From: Pseudomonadota bacterium
GTDB taxonomy: Bacteria > Pseudomonadota > Alphaproteobacteria > Rhizobiales > Devosiaceae
DNA: 53,821 bases
NCBI GenBank assembly: GCA_023433775.1
Contig: JAEYTY010000004.1
Coordinates: forward strand, 1 to 53,821
Direction: 5' to 3'
Both the position numbers and the translations under genes were made by a program. Below, piece after piece: positions 9,346 through 16,540 of the stretch; the stretch's first letter is position 1; every line of letters begins with the position of its first letter. Under the pieces are notes generated by a model that saw nothing but the letters and a program-made list of their open reading frames with translations, was not told the DNA's origin and searched no databases.

Positions 9346-9804
9346 ATGTTCGAGGCCCTGACCCGCCTGTTCGGCAAATCCGATGTATCGGCCGATCCGC
9401 ATGACCCCAAAGTGTCGGTTGCGGCGCTGCTCGTGCATCTGGCTGCGGTCGATGGCACGATGCAGGATGCCGAGCGTCAGGCCATTCGTGGCGCGCTGAT
9501 GGATCATTATGACCTGGACGAAGGCGCGGTGGACAAGCTGATCGCGGAAGCGGCGCGACGCGATGCCGAGGCGGTGGATTTTTATAATTTCACCACCGGC
9601 ATTACCCGGCTGGACATGGCAGACCGGATCGAGATTATCCGCATGATGTGGACGGTGGTCTTTGCCGACCGCAAGAATCACGAGCTCGAAGATAATATGG
9701 TCTGGCGCATTGCCGAGTTGATCGGGGTGTCGAGCCGCGACCGCACCGTGCTGCGCAATCAGGTGCGTGGCCGGGCCGACAGCGACGAAGCGCTGGATCA
9801 GTAG
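9346..9804 (+). CDS. TerB-family (tellurite-resistance-like) protein
   Basis: 152 residues, all helical in character. The core pattern VAALLVHLAAVDGTMQDAE followed by IRMMWTVVFADRKNHELED is typical of the TerB domain: two acidic helical repeats with conserved aspartates. ATG at 9346 follows GGAGG by nine bases. TerB-like proteins are cytoplasmic and often unlinked to any real tellurite resistance; no other ter gene is nearby, so the biological role is open. The gene is divergent from imuA, and its 3' end overlaps the convergent 192-residue exported protein gene by seven bases. Confidence 0.8.
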   Translation: MFEALTRLFGKSDVSADPHDPKVSVAALLVHLAAVDGTMQDAERQAIRGALMDHYDLDEGAVDKLIAEAARRDAEAVDFYNFTTGITRLDMADRIEIIRMMWTVVFADRKNHELEDNMVWRIAELIGVSSRDRTVLRNQVRGRADSDEALDQ

Positions 9805-10376
9805 GCGCTGAATTCTCCGATCACTTCGACTTCATCGAGTGCACAGTCGAAATCGCCTGCCTTGTCAGCGGCCTCACGCGCCAGTTCATTGGCATTCTTG
9901 TTGGCCAGGGCATCGATATGGGCGATGTGGCAGCTATTGCCTTCCTTGATCTGGGTCACCACCAGCACCTGGCCCTTGTCGACGCCGGTTTCCGGATCAG
10001 CGGTGAAATAGCGCAGGATGGTGGCGATGGGCAGCCAGCGGCCTGACGCATTGGAGAGCCGCCATTCGAGTTTTGGCCCGATATTGTTGAAGGGCGGCAG
10101 GGTCTGTGTGCCGCCGGACTCCTTGTCGACGTTAAAACCGTAACGGAGCGCGAAGCGCAGATCGCCTTCCTGCACCATGAGTGGAAAGCCCTTGTAGCCG
10201 GGACAGGCCCAGCTCGCGCCAAAGTCATCGGCCTCAAGCACCAGGCATTCATCGAGGTTGATGTCTGTATAGGCGCTGGTAAATCCCGATTGGGCCGACG
10301 CGGGCAAAGTGGACAGAACCATCAGTCCGGCAAGCATCACCAGGCTTTTCGTTTTCAGCAGGGCATTGGCGCGCAT
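9798..10376 (-). CDS. exported protein of unknown function
   Basis: 192 residues. A signal peptide is clear: basic start MRANALLKTK, hydrophobic core VMLAGLMVLSTLP and an ASA-Q cleavage site near residue 29. The mature part has four cysteines (in DECLV, SWACPG, NSCHI and DFDCA), suggesting one or two disulfides in the periplasm. I do not recognise a named family. It is divergent from the universal stress protein gene and convergent with the TerB-like gene (7 bp overlap). Confidence 0.72.
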   Translation of the reverse strand: MRANALLKTKSLVMLAGLMVLSTLPASAQSGFTSAYTDINLDECLVLEADDFGASWACPGYKGFPLMVQEGDLRFALRYGFNVDKESGGTQTLPPFNNIGPKLEWRLSNASGRWLPIATILRYFTADPETGVDKGQVLVVTQIKEGNSCHIAHIDALANKNANELAREAADKAGDFDCALDEVEVIGEFSAY

Positions 10377-10400
10377 GTCGTAGCCTCCGGACCATGGCTT

Positions 10401-10414
10401 ATGATTCAGATCAA
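10401..10414. promoter_or_regulatory. candidate FNR/FixK-type box upstream of the universal stress protein gene
   Basis: ATGAT-TCAG-ATCAA matches nine of ten defined bases of TTGAT-N4-ATCAA, the site of FnrL/FixK-family regulators. Its centre is about 61 bp upstream of the universal stress protein start, so with a short leader it would fall at the usual activator position. Oxygen- or redox-dependent expression would fit the gene's role. One half-site is imperfect, so this is a candidate only. Confidence 0.45.
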
Positions 10415-10443
10415 TATGCCGGTATCATGGTCATGGCATATTG
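10412..10443. promoter_or_regulatory. nine-base perfect inverted repeat in the leader of the universal stress protein gene
   Basis: CAATATGCC at 10412-10420 pairs with GGCATATTG at 10435-10443 across a 14-base spacer. It starts inside the FNR-like box and ends 25 bp before the start codon. It could be a second operator or an RNA hairpin in the 5' leader. Confidence 0.4.
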
Positions 10444-10468
10444 GGCGGAACAAGGAGGTTTCCCCAAA

Positions 10469-10918
10469 ATGTTCAAGACAATGCTGATTGCAATTGATGG
10501 CTCCGAACTTGGTGCCAAGGCTCTCGACACCGGGCTGGCGCTGGCCCGGGCGCATAATGGCAGTCTCCTCATCCTCAATGCCACCGATCCGGTCAGCACA
10601 GGCATCGGCTCTGGCGGCTTTGGCACAATTGACGCCGGCCCGATCATTGAGCGGCTGGAAGAGGGGTATAGGGAAGAAGCAAAAAAGCTGCTGGATGCGG
10701 CCCGGCAGAAAGCCGAGGCGGCGGGAGTAACGGCCGAGACCCTGCATGTGCCGCGTCGGCGTCCGGCAGAGGCTATTCTTGATACAGCCAAAGCAAGGGG
10801 CAGCGATCTTATCGTCATGGGTTCGCATGGACGGCGCGGCCTTGGGCGCCTGCTGCTGGGCAGCCAGGCAGCCGAAGTTCTGGCGCACGCCCAGATTCCG
10901 GTGTTGATCGTCAAATAA
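10469..10918 (+). CDS. universal stress protein (UspA family)
   Basis: 149 residues starting MFKTMLIAIDGSE. ATG at 10469 is preferred to upstream ATGs because AAGGAGG lies ten bases before it. A single Usp domain is present with the ATP-binding signature GSHGRRGLGRLLLGS near the C-terminus (G-x2-G-x9-G-S) and the PVLIVK end typical of the family. These cytoplasmic proteins bind ATP and accumulate in starvation, low oxygen or other stress; the target is not known. The upstream region carries an FNR/FixK-like box and an inverted repeat. Confidence 0.9.
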   Translation: MFKTMLIAIDGSELGAKALDTGLALARAHNGSLLILNATDPVSTGIGSGGFGTIDAGPIIERLEEGYREEAKKLLDAARQKAEAAGVTAETLHVPRRRPAEAILDTAKARGSDLIVMGSHGRRGLGRLLLGSQAAEVLAHAQIPVLIVK

Positions 10919-11049
10919 TCCGGGTCTGACGGGGCGCTGCCCGGCCCGTGCATGGCGGGTGCGGCGGTTTTGCGGCTTGCCATGGCGGGCAGGAATGGGC
11001 AGAAGCTGGCCCCGTTCCGCCCCCTCCCGATGAACCGGACCCCACGCCC

Positions 11050-11580
11050 ATGAATATCGACGCGATCCCCACCGGCAAGAACCCGCCCGACGATCTCAAT
11101 GTTATCATCGAAGTGCCGCTGGGTGGCGAGCCGATCAAATATGAGATCGACAAGGAGAGCGGCGCGCTGTTCGTTGATCGCTTCCTCTATACGCCGATGC
11201 GCTATCCCGGCAATTACGGCTTCGTGCCGCATACGCTGTGCGGCGATGGCGACCCGCTGGACGTCATCGTGATGAATTCGCGCCCGCTGGTGCCCGGCGC
11301 CGTGGTGCGCTCGCGCCCGGTCGGCGTGCTGTTCATGGAAGACGATGGCGGGCAGGACGAAAAGATCATCGCCGTGCCCGTTTCAAAGCTGACCCGCATG
11401 TATGACGATATCAAGGATATCGGCGACATGCCCGAAATCCAGCTCGAGCGCGTGAAGCACTTCTTCACCCATTACAAGGATCTCGAGCCGGGCAAATGGG
11501 CGCGCATCGACCGGATCGGTGATCTGGCCGACGCTCGCAAGGTTATTCTCGATTCCATCGAGATGGCCAAAAAGGGCTGA
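11050..11580 (+). CDS. ppa: inorganic pyrophosphatase (soluble, family I)
   Basis: 176 residues from ATG at 11050 (MNIDAIPTGKNPP); the frame is open further upstream but the family begins here. The catalytic GDGDPLDVIVM metal-binding motif and the YNYGFVPHT-type segment (here YPGNYGFVPHT) are intact, and KWARIDRIGDL closes the fold. It hydrolyses pyrophosphate to phosphate in the cytoplasm, pulling biosynthetic reactions forward. The genome also has the membrane pyrophosphatase at 17381-19522. A good terminator follows 26 bp after the stop. Confidence 0.95.
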   Translation: MNIDAIPTGKNPPDDLNVIIEVPLGGEPIKYEIDKESGALFVDRFLYTPMRYPGNYGFVPHTLCGDGDPLDVIVMNSRPLVPGAVVRSRPVGVLFMEDDGGQDEKIIAVPVSKLTRMYDDIKDIGDMPEIQLERVKHFFTHYKDLEPGKWARIDRIGDLADARKVILDSIEMAKKG

Positions 11581-11881
11581 GCCATAGGGCCTGACGAGAA
11601 TTTTGGGGCGGGCCGCAGGGTCCGCCTTTTTGTTTCTGGTCTTCCCTAGAACAGGCTGACGCCTCGCCACCACGGATGCGGTCCATGATGGCCTGGCAGC
11701 CCGGGGTCAGCGCATTGTAATTTTTGTCGAGGCAGGTCTGCATGGCATCGCCATAGCCGACGCCCTCGCAATAGGCCTTGGCGTCATCGCCACAAATTCT
11801 CGACAATTCCCAGACTGAAACGGCCATGGCATTGCCCGTGGCCAGAAGCATGATTGCGGCAACCCAGATCCAGCGACGCAT
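11543..11881 (-). CDS. small exported cysteine-rich protein
   Basis: 112 residues with a signal peptide (MRRWIWVAAIMLLATGNAMA). After it comes a cysteine pattern C30, C38, C50, C62 in a helical context (ICGDDAKAYCEG, then MQTCLDKNYNALTPGC), which resembles the cysteine-rich repeat seen in Golgi-apparatus-protein-like bacterial proteins. From about residue 75 the reading frame runs antisense through the ppa terminator and into the last 38 bp of ppa, giving a low-complexity tail. Either the tail is real or the true end has been lost by mutation. It is separated by 54 bp from the upstream sodium channel gene on the same strand. Confidence 0.6.
   Translation of the reverse strand: MRRWIWVAAIMLLATGNAMAVSVWELSRICGDDAKAYCEGVGYGDAMQTCLDKNYNALTPGCQAIMDRIRGGEASACSREDQKQKGGPCGPPQNSRQALWLSPFWPSRWNRE
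11607..11631 (+). terminator. rho-independent terminator of ppa
   Basis: GGCGGGCC and GGTCCGCC form an eight-pair stem (one G-T pair) around a GCAG loop, followed directly by TTTTT. It lies 26 bp past the ppa stop, inside the 3' part of the convergent cysteine-rich gene. Confidence 0.85.
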
Positions 11882-11935
11882 TTTTTGACCTCCATAGAGC
11901 CTATGGAGCGAATACGGCGCGGCCCTGTGGCCGGT

Positions 11936-12727
11936 TCACTTGCCGCTTTCCCTGCGCAGTGCCGCCACTTCGCTGCGCAGGGCGCGCAATTCCTCGAGAA
12001 TGGTGGCGCTGTCGTCATGGAGGGCCTGGCGATCGGCAACGGCTGTGGCCTCGGTTTCCTCCTGCATCGCCGAAACGATGACACCGATGAAGAGGTTCAG
12101 CACCGCATAGGTCGAGAGCAGGATGAAGGGCACGAAGAACATCCAGGCCAGCGGATAGGCCTCCATGACCGGCCGGACAATGCCCATGGACCAGCTTTCG
12201 AGCGTCATCACCTGAAAGAGCGTATAGAGCGAGGCGCCCAGGCTGCCGAACCAGCCGGGGAAGCTGGCGCTGAAGAGATTGGTGGCCATGACCGCGGCGA
12301 CATAGAACAGCATGGCCATGAGCACGATGATGGAGCTCATGCCGGGCAGGGCAGCCACCAGCCCGCCGACCACGCGCCGCAGCGCGGGCATGGCCGAAAC
12401 CAGGCGCAATACCCGCAATATGCGCAGGGCGCGCAGCACCTGGAAGGGGCCGCTGGCCGGGATCAGCGCAATGGCCACCACGGCGAAATCGAACAGGCTC
12501 CAGGGATCGCGGAAGAAGCGCGGCCCGAAGGCATAGATGCGCAGCGCGATCTCGATGGTGAAAATGCCCAGGATAATGGCATCCAGCGTGTGGAGCAGGG
12601 GGCCGATGGCGGCCATGATGCGGGCATCGGTTTCGAGGCCCAGAATGATCGAATTGACGATGATCACCGCAATTATCGCCTGCTCCCAGCGGCGCGAGGA
12701 GAGCAGGTTGGCAAGTGTCTGGCGCAT
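11936..12727 (-). CDS. bacterial voltage-gated sodium channel (NaChBac-type)
   Basis: 263 residues, the size of a single-domain six-helix channel. S1 about 15-32, S2 44-66, S3 75-91, S4 96-118 with arginines at 99, 102, 105 and 108 spaced every third residue, S5 122-148. The pore loop holds TLESWSM at 175-181, very close to the TLESW selectivity filter of known bacterial sodium channels. S6 is about 190-221, and a C-terminal coiled coil (LEELRALRSEVAALRRE) would assemble the tetramer. In other bacteria such channels act in pH homeostasis, motility or chemotaxis; nothing next to it reveals which. ATG at 12727 has GGGAG about 12 bases upstream. Confidence 0.93.
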   Translation of the reverse strand: MRQTLANLLSSRRWEQAIIAVIIVNSIILGLETDARIMAAIGPLLHTLDAIILGIFTIEIALRIYAFGPRFFRDPWSLFDFAVVAIALIPASGPFQVLRALRILRVLRLVSAMPALRRVVGGLVAALPGMSSIIVLMAMLFYVAAVMATNLFSASFPGWFGSLGASLYTLFQVMTLESWSMGIVRPVMEAYPLAWMFFVPFILLSTYAVLNLFIGVIVSAMQEETEATAVADRQALHDDSATILEELRALRSEVAALRRESGK

Positions 12728-12805
12728 GGTGTGAACGATCTCCCGGGATTGTATGAGGCAGAAGCCAAGACACGGGATTCGTCAAGATGGCGCAGCGCGG
12801 ACGGC

Positions 12806-13333
12806 CTATCCTCTTGAGGGCATCATGCGCTTGATCAGCCCGTCGCGCCGGACGAAATGATGCCAAAGAGCGGCGGCGATGTGGCCGAGGGCAAGCAGCA
12901 ACAGCAGGCGGCTGACGAGGCCATGGACTACAAAAGGCGGAACGGTCGAGAAGTCGGGCAATAGGCCGCCCGAGAAGATGGCAGGCGCCGCGCCGGTCAG
13001 CGCCAGCATGGCGATGCCCGAGGCCACCATGATCAGCATGGCAGCGTAAAGCCCGAGATGGACAATGCCGGCGAGGCGATGCTGCATTCCGCTCAGGCCG
13101 GACACGGGTTGTGGCTGGCGATCAAAGACCAGCCACCAGAGGATGCGGAAGAGGGTCAGCACGCCGACCAGCACGCCAAGGATGACGTGATAGGGCAGGA
13201 TGGCGCCGGCGGCAGCGGGGTTGAAATCCATGGCTTGGCCCGAGACCAGCATGAGGATGACGGCCAGCGCGGTGAGCCAGTGGATGGCAATGGCGACAGT
13301 GCCATAATGCTGCATCGTGCTCTTGAGGGACAT
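12806..13333 (-). CDS. cytochrome b561 family protein
   Basis: About 175 residues from MSLKSTMQHYG. Four hydrophobic segments carry the usual histidines: AIHWLTA in the first, PYHVILG in the second, IVHLGLY in the third, and ALGHIAAALWHH in the last, expected to bind two b-type hemes in the inner membrane. These proteins pass electrons between quinones and periplasmic acceptors. The start is ATG at 13333, six bases after GGAG; ATG at 13336 or 13345 is possible. It is divergent from a marR gene, with a palindromic site in the 75-bp gap, so the MarR protein probably controls it. Confidence 0.88.
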   Translation of the reverse strand: MSLKSTMQHYGTVAIAIHWLTALAVILMLVSGQAMDFNPAAAGAILPYHVILGVLVGVLTLFRILWWLVFDRQPQPVSGLSGMQHRLAGIVHLGLYAAMLIMVASGIAMLALTGAAPAIFSGGLLPDFSTVPPFVVHGLVSRLLLLLALGHIAAALWHHFVRRDGLIKRMMPSRG

Positions 13334-13366
13334 CATGCTCTCCATGGCAATGCCGGGATAAATCCG

Positions 13367-13404
13367 ATATAGTGAGCATACTATATAAGTACTGAGTATG
13401 CTAT
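13367..13404. promoter_or_regulatory. palindromic operator between cytochrome b561 and marR
   Basis: ATATAGT at 13367-13373 and ACTATAT at 13380-13386 form a perfect 20-bp palindrome with a six-base centre. A related element, TGAGTATGCTAT at 13393-13404, repeats TGAGCATACTAT (13373-13384) with two differences, exactly 20 bp on. AGCATACT and AGTATGCT (13375-13382, 13395-13402) are also a perfect inverted pair. The site ends five bases before the marR start codon, as expected for an autoregulated MarR operator. Confidence 0.65.
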
Positions 13405-13408
13405 GTAA

Positions 13409-13849
13409 ATGCCCCTGCACCGAGAGACATCTGCCGGATATATGACCAATATGGCCGGACGCCTTTTAGTGCGGGCACTGGAAAAACGGCTGGCGCCGCT
13501 GGGTCTTGCTCCCGCGCACATGCCGGTGCTGCTGGCGCTGGAGCATGGCGCGGCCATGACGCAGAAACTGCTGGCCGAACGCTCATCGGTGGAACAGGCC
13601 ACCATGGCGGCCACGCTCAACCGTATGGAGCGCGATGGCCTGGTGCAGCGCCGGCCAAACCCGGAAGACGGGCGCAGCACGCTGGTGGAGCTGACGCCGC
13701 TGGCGCTCGAAAAACTGCCGCAGGTGGAACAGGTCGCAACGGCGATCAATGCGCTGGTGCTGGACCAGTTTGCGCCCGAGGAGCGGGAGCAGTTTTTCTC
13801 GATGATGGCGCGCATCATCGCCGTGCTCGAAGGCGAGGACAGCGCATGA
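13409..13849 (+). CDS. MarR-family transcriptional regulator
   Basis: 146 residues with the standard MarR winged helix: LLAERSSVEQATMAATLNRMERDGLV as recognition part, then RRPNPEDGRSTLVELTPLA as the wing. It probably binds the palindrome just upstream and controls itself, the overlapping DUF3445 gene (ATGA, 4 bp) and the divergent cytochrome b561 gene. The inducer is unknown. ATG at 13409 is used; an ATG at 13442 would shorten it by 11 residues. Confidence 0.88.
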   Translation: MPLHRETSAGYMTNMAGRLLVRALEKRLAPLGLAPAHMPVLLALEHGAAMTQKLLAERSSVEQATMAATLNRMERDGLVQRRPNPEDGRSTLVELTPLALEKLPQVEQVATAINALVLDQFAPEEREQFFSMMARIIAVLEGEDSA

Positions 13850-14751
13850 TCGCACCCGTGCTGCCCACGCCCTATGATGGGTCCTCTCGCCTGTTCCAGA
13901 TCGGGACCAGGCCGCTCGATCCGGCGGACTGGCTCGAGCCCGACGGGGCGATGGCGGCGCAGCTGGCGGAAAAGGCGCTTTTGCAGCGCGAGCACGGCGC
14001 CGAAATTTTCGCCGAAACCACGGCGAGCCGTCCGGCCCAGGCCGAGCTGCTGGCCCTGCTGGCCGATTATCTGCCCGAGCGTTTCCCCGATCTCTGGCGG
14101 CGCGAAGGCACGGGGCTGCATGTGGTGCCGACCGGCGAGACGGTTGCGCTGGCCGGCGATGCTCCGCCGCTCAGCATCGCCGCCGCGCTGGTGCAGGATG
14201 ATCTGCTGCTGCTCGAGCGGGGCGCGGAAGGCTGGCTGCTGAGCGCGGGGAGCCTGGCCTTTCCGTCCTCCTGGGTGCTGGGCGAAAAGATCGGCAAGGC
14301 GCTCGACGCCATTCATGCGCCGGTGCCCGGCTTTGGCCCCGGCACGCGGCAGGCGCAGATCATGGCGCGCATGTTCGACGCCATGCGGGTCGAAACGCCG
14401 ATGATCCGCTGGAATTTCTCGCTTTATGGCGACCAGCGGTTGTTTCGTCCCGATAGTCTCGGGCCCGATATGCGCCGCTTTGGCGCGGGCGAGCGGGCCG
14501 ACCCGGTCTTCCTCCGCGTCGAGCGCCAGACCCTGCGCAAGCTGCCCCAGACCGGGGCCATTGCCTTTTCCATCCGCATTTCGCTCGATTCGCTCGAAAC
14601 GCTTGCCGGCCATCCCGAGGCCGGGCCAATCGCCGCATCGCTCGCCGAACAGATCGCGGCGCTGACCCCGGAACAGCTCGACTATAAGGGGCTGACGCTG
14701 GAGAAAGACCGGGTATTGGCGCGGCTGGCTGAACTCAGCCAATTCCGATAA
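13846..14751 (+). CDS. DUF3445 / heme-dependent oxidative N-demethylase-like protein
   Basis: 301 residues. The segment RWNFSLYGDQRLFRP followed by FLRVERQTLRKLPQTGAIAFSIR is the signature I associate with DUF3445, the family that includes the heme-binding subunit of an oxidative N-demethylase. It is translationally coupled to marR, and the operator is shared with cytochrome b561, so heme/redox chemistry responding to one signal is a reasonable guess. Substrate unknown. It ends 6 bp from the convergent VOC gene. Confidence 0.82.
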   Translation: MIAPVLPTPYDGSSRLFQIGTRPLDPADWLEPDGAMAAQLAEKALLQREHGAEIFAETTASRPAQAELLALLADYLPERFPDLWRREGTGLHVVPTGETVALAGDAPPLSIAAALVQDDLLLLERGAEGWLLSAGSLAFPSSWVLGEKIGKALDAIHAPVPGFGPGTRQAQIMARMFDAMRVETPMIRWNFSLYGDQRLFRPDSLGPDMRRFGAGERADPVFLRVERQTLRKLPQTGAIAFSIRISLDSLETLAGHPEAGPIAASLAEQIAALTPEQLDYKGLTLEKDRVLARLAELSQFR

Positions 14752-14757
14752 CGCCTC

Positions 14758-15117
14758 CTAGCCCCCAAATCCCTTTGGCGGTTCGGCCAGCGTAATCTGG
14801 TTGCCGTCGGGGTCGGTGAGCTGGGCGACAATGCCCCAGTCGCCGGCGGCATCGGGACCAGGGTGAAGCCCGAGGGGCGCGAGGCGCTGGCGCTCAATGG
14901 CCATATTATCGACCACGATGGTGGTGCGGCTGTGGCCGGCATGGGCGGGATCGTGCCAGATTTGCAGGCCACCGCCCTTACGCCACTGCACCATGTTCGG
15001 CATGGGCCGGTCATCGGGCTCGCGGCCCATGAGCTTGATGTAGAAATCGACCCCGGTGGCGAAGTCTGCGACGGCAATGCAGGCATAGATGCCCTGAAGT
15101 CGCATGGGCTGGTTCAT
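14758..15117 (-). CDS. VOC (glyoxalase/bleomycin resistance-like) protein
   Basis: 119 residues: one VOC module pair from IYACIAVADFATGVDFY to LTDPDGNQITLAEPP, the standard beginning and end of the fold. The family includes dioxygenases, lyases and binding proteins, so no reaction can be named. ATG at 15117 follows AGGAGGAAA. It is 24 bp downstream of the RibD-like reductase gene on the same strand, probably one transcript. Confidence 0.85.
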   Translation of the reverse strand: MNQPMRLQGIYACIAVADFATGVDFYIKLMGREPDDRPMPNMVQWRKGGGLQIWHDPAHAGHSRTTIVVDNMAIERQRLAPLGLHPGPDAAGDWGIVAQLTDPDGNQITLAEPPKGFGG

Positions 15118-15141
15118 GGCGTTTTCCTCCTGAGGCCGGTT

Positions 15142-15699
15142 TCAATCGGCCCGCTTGCGATAGGTCTGCACGACATTGCCCTTGGGCGAAATTTCGCAGC
15201 GGACGAGCTCAAGGCGCGTGGTCGGATCGCCGGGTTCGAACAGGTGCCGGCCTTCGCCCGCGATCACCGGATGGGTGATGAGGTTCAGTTCATCCATCAA
15301 TCCCGCAAAGAGCAATTGGCGCACCAGCGAAATGCCGCCCATGGCCGCGATGGTGCCGCCGGATGTGGCCTTCAGGTCGCGGACGAAATCGGCAAAGTCG
15401 CCGCTGATCAGGTGGGAATTGGACCAGGCCTTGAGATCGCCCTGCGTGAGCGTATTGGAGGCGACATGCTTGGGCACTTTGTTGATGAAGTCGGCAAAAT
15501 CGCCATCCTGCGTCGCGCTGGGCCAATAGCCCGCCCATTCCGACCAGCCGATCCGGCCCATCAGCACCGAGTCGGTCTCCTCCTGGATTTTGGTCAGCAT
15601 TTCGCCCAGCGCGTCATCAAAGCTGTCGAACTGGAATTTGAACGGGTCCTGCACCACGCCATCGACGGAATGAAAAAGCCCGGCAATCACTTTACGCAT
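15142..15699 (-). CDS. dihydrofolate reductase / RibD C-terminal family protein
   Basis: 185 residues with the RibD_C fold: MRKVIAGLFHSVDGVV at the start, MGRIGWSEWAGYW, KHVASNTL, then GGTIAAMGG as the nucleotide-binding loop and LITHPVIAGEGRHLFE near the end. These are NADPH-binding reductases related to DHFR and RibD, but stand-alone members in alphaproteobacteria have unknown substrates. ATG at 15699 is preceded by GAGGAAAG. Upstream lies an 841-bp stretch without a recognised gene. Confidence 0.88.
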   Translation of the reverse strand: MRKVIAGLFHSVDGVVQDPFKFQFDSFDDALGEMLTKIQEETDSVLMGRIGWSEWAGYWPSATQDGDFADFINKVPKHVASNTLTQGDLKAWSNSHLISGDFADFVRDLKATSGGTIAAMGGISLVRQLLFAGLMDELNLITHPVIAGEGRHLFEPGDPTTRLELVRCEISPKGNVVQTYRKRAD

Positions 15700-16163
15700 G
15701 TGTCTTTCCTCAGCTTGCGGGCATCATAGCGCCCGTTTCGGTGAGGCGACGATTGAGGGTGACGGGGTTCGACATTTTTATTTGCGTGGTTTTTCGCCGG
15801 GCGGCGCCTCCGCTCCCGGTTTTGAGGTCGTTGATGGTGCCCCGAGACGGATTCCGCCTCTGAGTAGTAAAATAACGAGACGAAAACCGCCTCGGGGCGC
15901 CGGGGTTTCTGGCGAAGGGAGTTTCCTAGGGGGGCATTGCTGCCACGAACCCATCTCCGAGCCCAGCCTCCTTGCGACGATGAAGAGGCCTCCCGACTGT
16001 CACCTGGCAGTTGATCGTCACAACTCCACCGCTGCCCGGTTGATGGAGGGAGTATGCCTGAGGTTTTTGCACCGGGGATAAGATGGGTAAGTGGGGGTGG
16101 GTGCATCGAGTGAAACTGTGCGTCACCCCCTCCGAGCTACGCTAGGCCTGTCGGCCAAGCTGC

Positions 16164-16223
16164 GCCATTCGCGCGCAGCGCTCATGGCCTTCTTGTCTGG
16201 CACGGCTTCAAAGGAGTGAAGCC
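16164..16223 (+). repeat. dispersed two-hairpin repeat, copy A
   Basis: First hairpin (16164-16188): GCCAT, TC, GCGC, loop GCA, GCGC, TC, ATGGC. It is followed by CTTCTTGTCT and a second hairpin, GGCTTCA (16204-16210) with TGAAGCC (16217-16223). The first hairpin matches copies at 28273-28297 and 38644-38668; here the inner stem is GCGC/GCGC instead of GAGC/GCTC, a change that keeps pairing. The second hairpin is different in sequence from those copies. Confidence 0.65.
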
Positions 16224-16381
16224 ACAGTCTTTGGTTTGGGAAGTCAGCCCGCGTCAGCCTTCTAAATGATTGTATAGTGGGGCGGGATAAACTGGTCGGC
16301 AACTTCAAAGGGTATCAAAGGGAGGTCTACGAAAAATAATAGTTCAATCTATACACGAACAAGCCTTGACTGATCAAAATT

Positions 16382-16423
16382 CAGCCGTTACGCCTGTAAA
16401 GGCTTTTACAGGCGTAACGGCTG
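16382..16423. repeat. 42-bp perfect palindrome (19-bp arms)
   Basis: CAGCCGTTACGCCTGTAAA at 16382-16400, loop GGCT, and its exact reverse complement at 16405-16423. It has no T-run on either side, so it is not an ordinary terminator. It stands 117 bp before an unrecognised gene in AT-rich DNA. A smaller related inverted repeat, TTTAC-AGTA-GTAAA, lies about 40-55 bp further on. It could be a recombination or replication-related site, a large operator, or a cruciform. Confidence 0.7.
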
Positions 16424-16540
16424 TGAGCAAATTGTTGCCGACCAAATTCTGTAACTATATGATTTTACAGTAGTAAATTTTTTCAAGACACTACAATGCC
16501 GGATTTGACGCTCCTACGTAACAGTTGTAACGGTGGATTT

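Larger units (their letters stand above)
15700..16540. other. long stretch without a recognised gene; structured and changing composition
   Basis: Reading frames on both strands here resemble no family I know. The left part (to about 16160) is GC-rich and rich in hairpins: GGTGCCCCGAG at 15836-15846 pairs with CTCGGGGCGCC at 15891-15901, and CCGGG/CCCGG (15797-15819) is followed by TTTT. The middle holds a dispersed two-hairpin repeat (16164-16223). From about 16270 the DNA becomes AT-rich and holds a 42-bp palindrome (16382-16423). A structured RNA is possible in the left part, but I could match it to no known RNA. Confidence 0.5.

Noticed and set aside
9243..9357. GCATGTTCGAGGCC occurs twice, at 9243-9256 and at the TerB-like start (9344-9357)
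   Set aside because: A 14-bp match in different frames, 101 bp apart; too short to claim duplication or a second start, and only the second has a ribosome binding site.
15740..16100. Possible two-piece tmRNA: a GGGTGACGGGGTTCGACA-like string at about 15757-15775
   Set aside because: No alanine-asparagine-aspartate tag reading frame and no acceptor piece could be found on either strand, so the resemblance to a tmRNA 5' end is not enough.
15687..16106. Overlapping frames of about 130 residues on both strands
   Set aside because: Products are arginine/proline/serine-rich, lack any motif and a good ribosome binding site, and cross strong hairpins.
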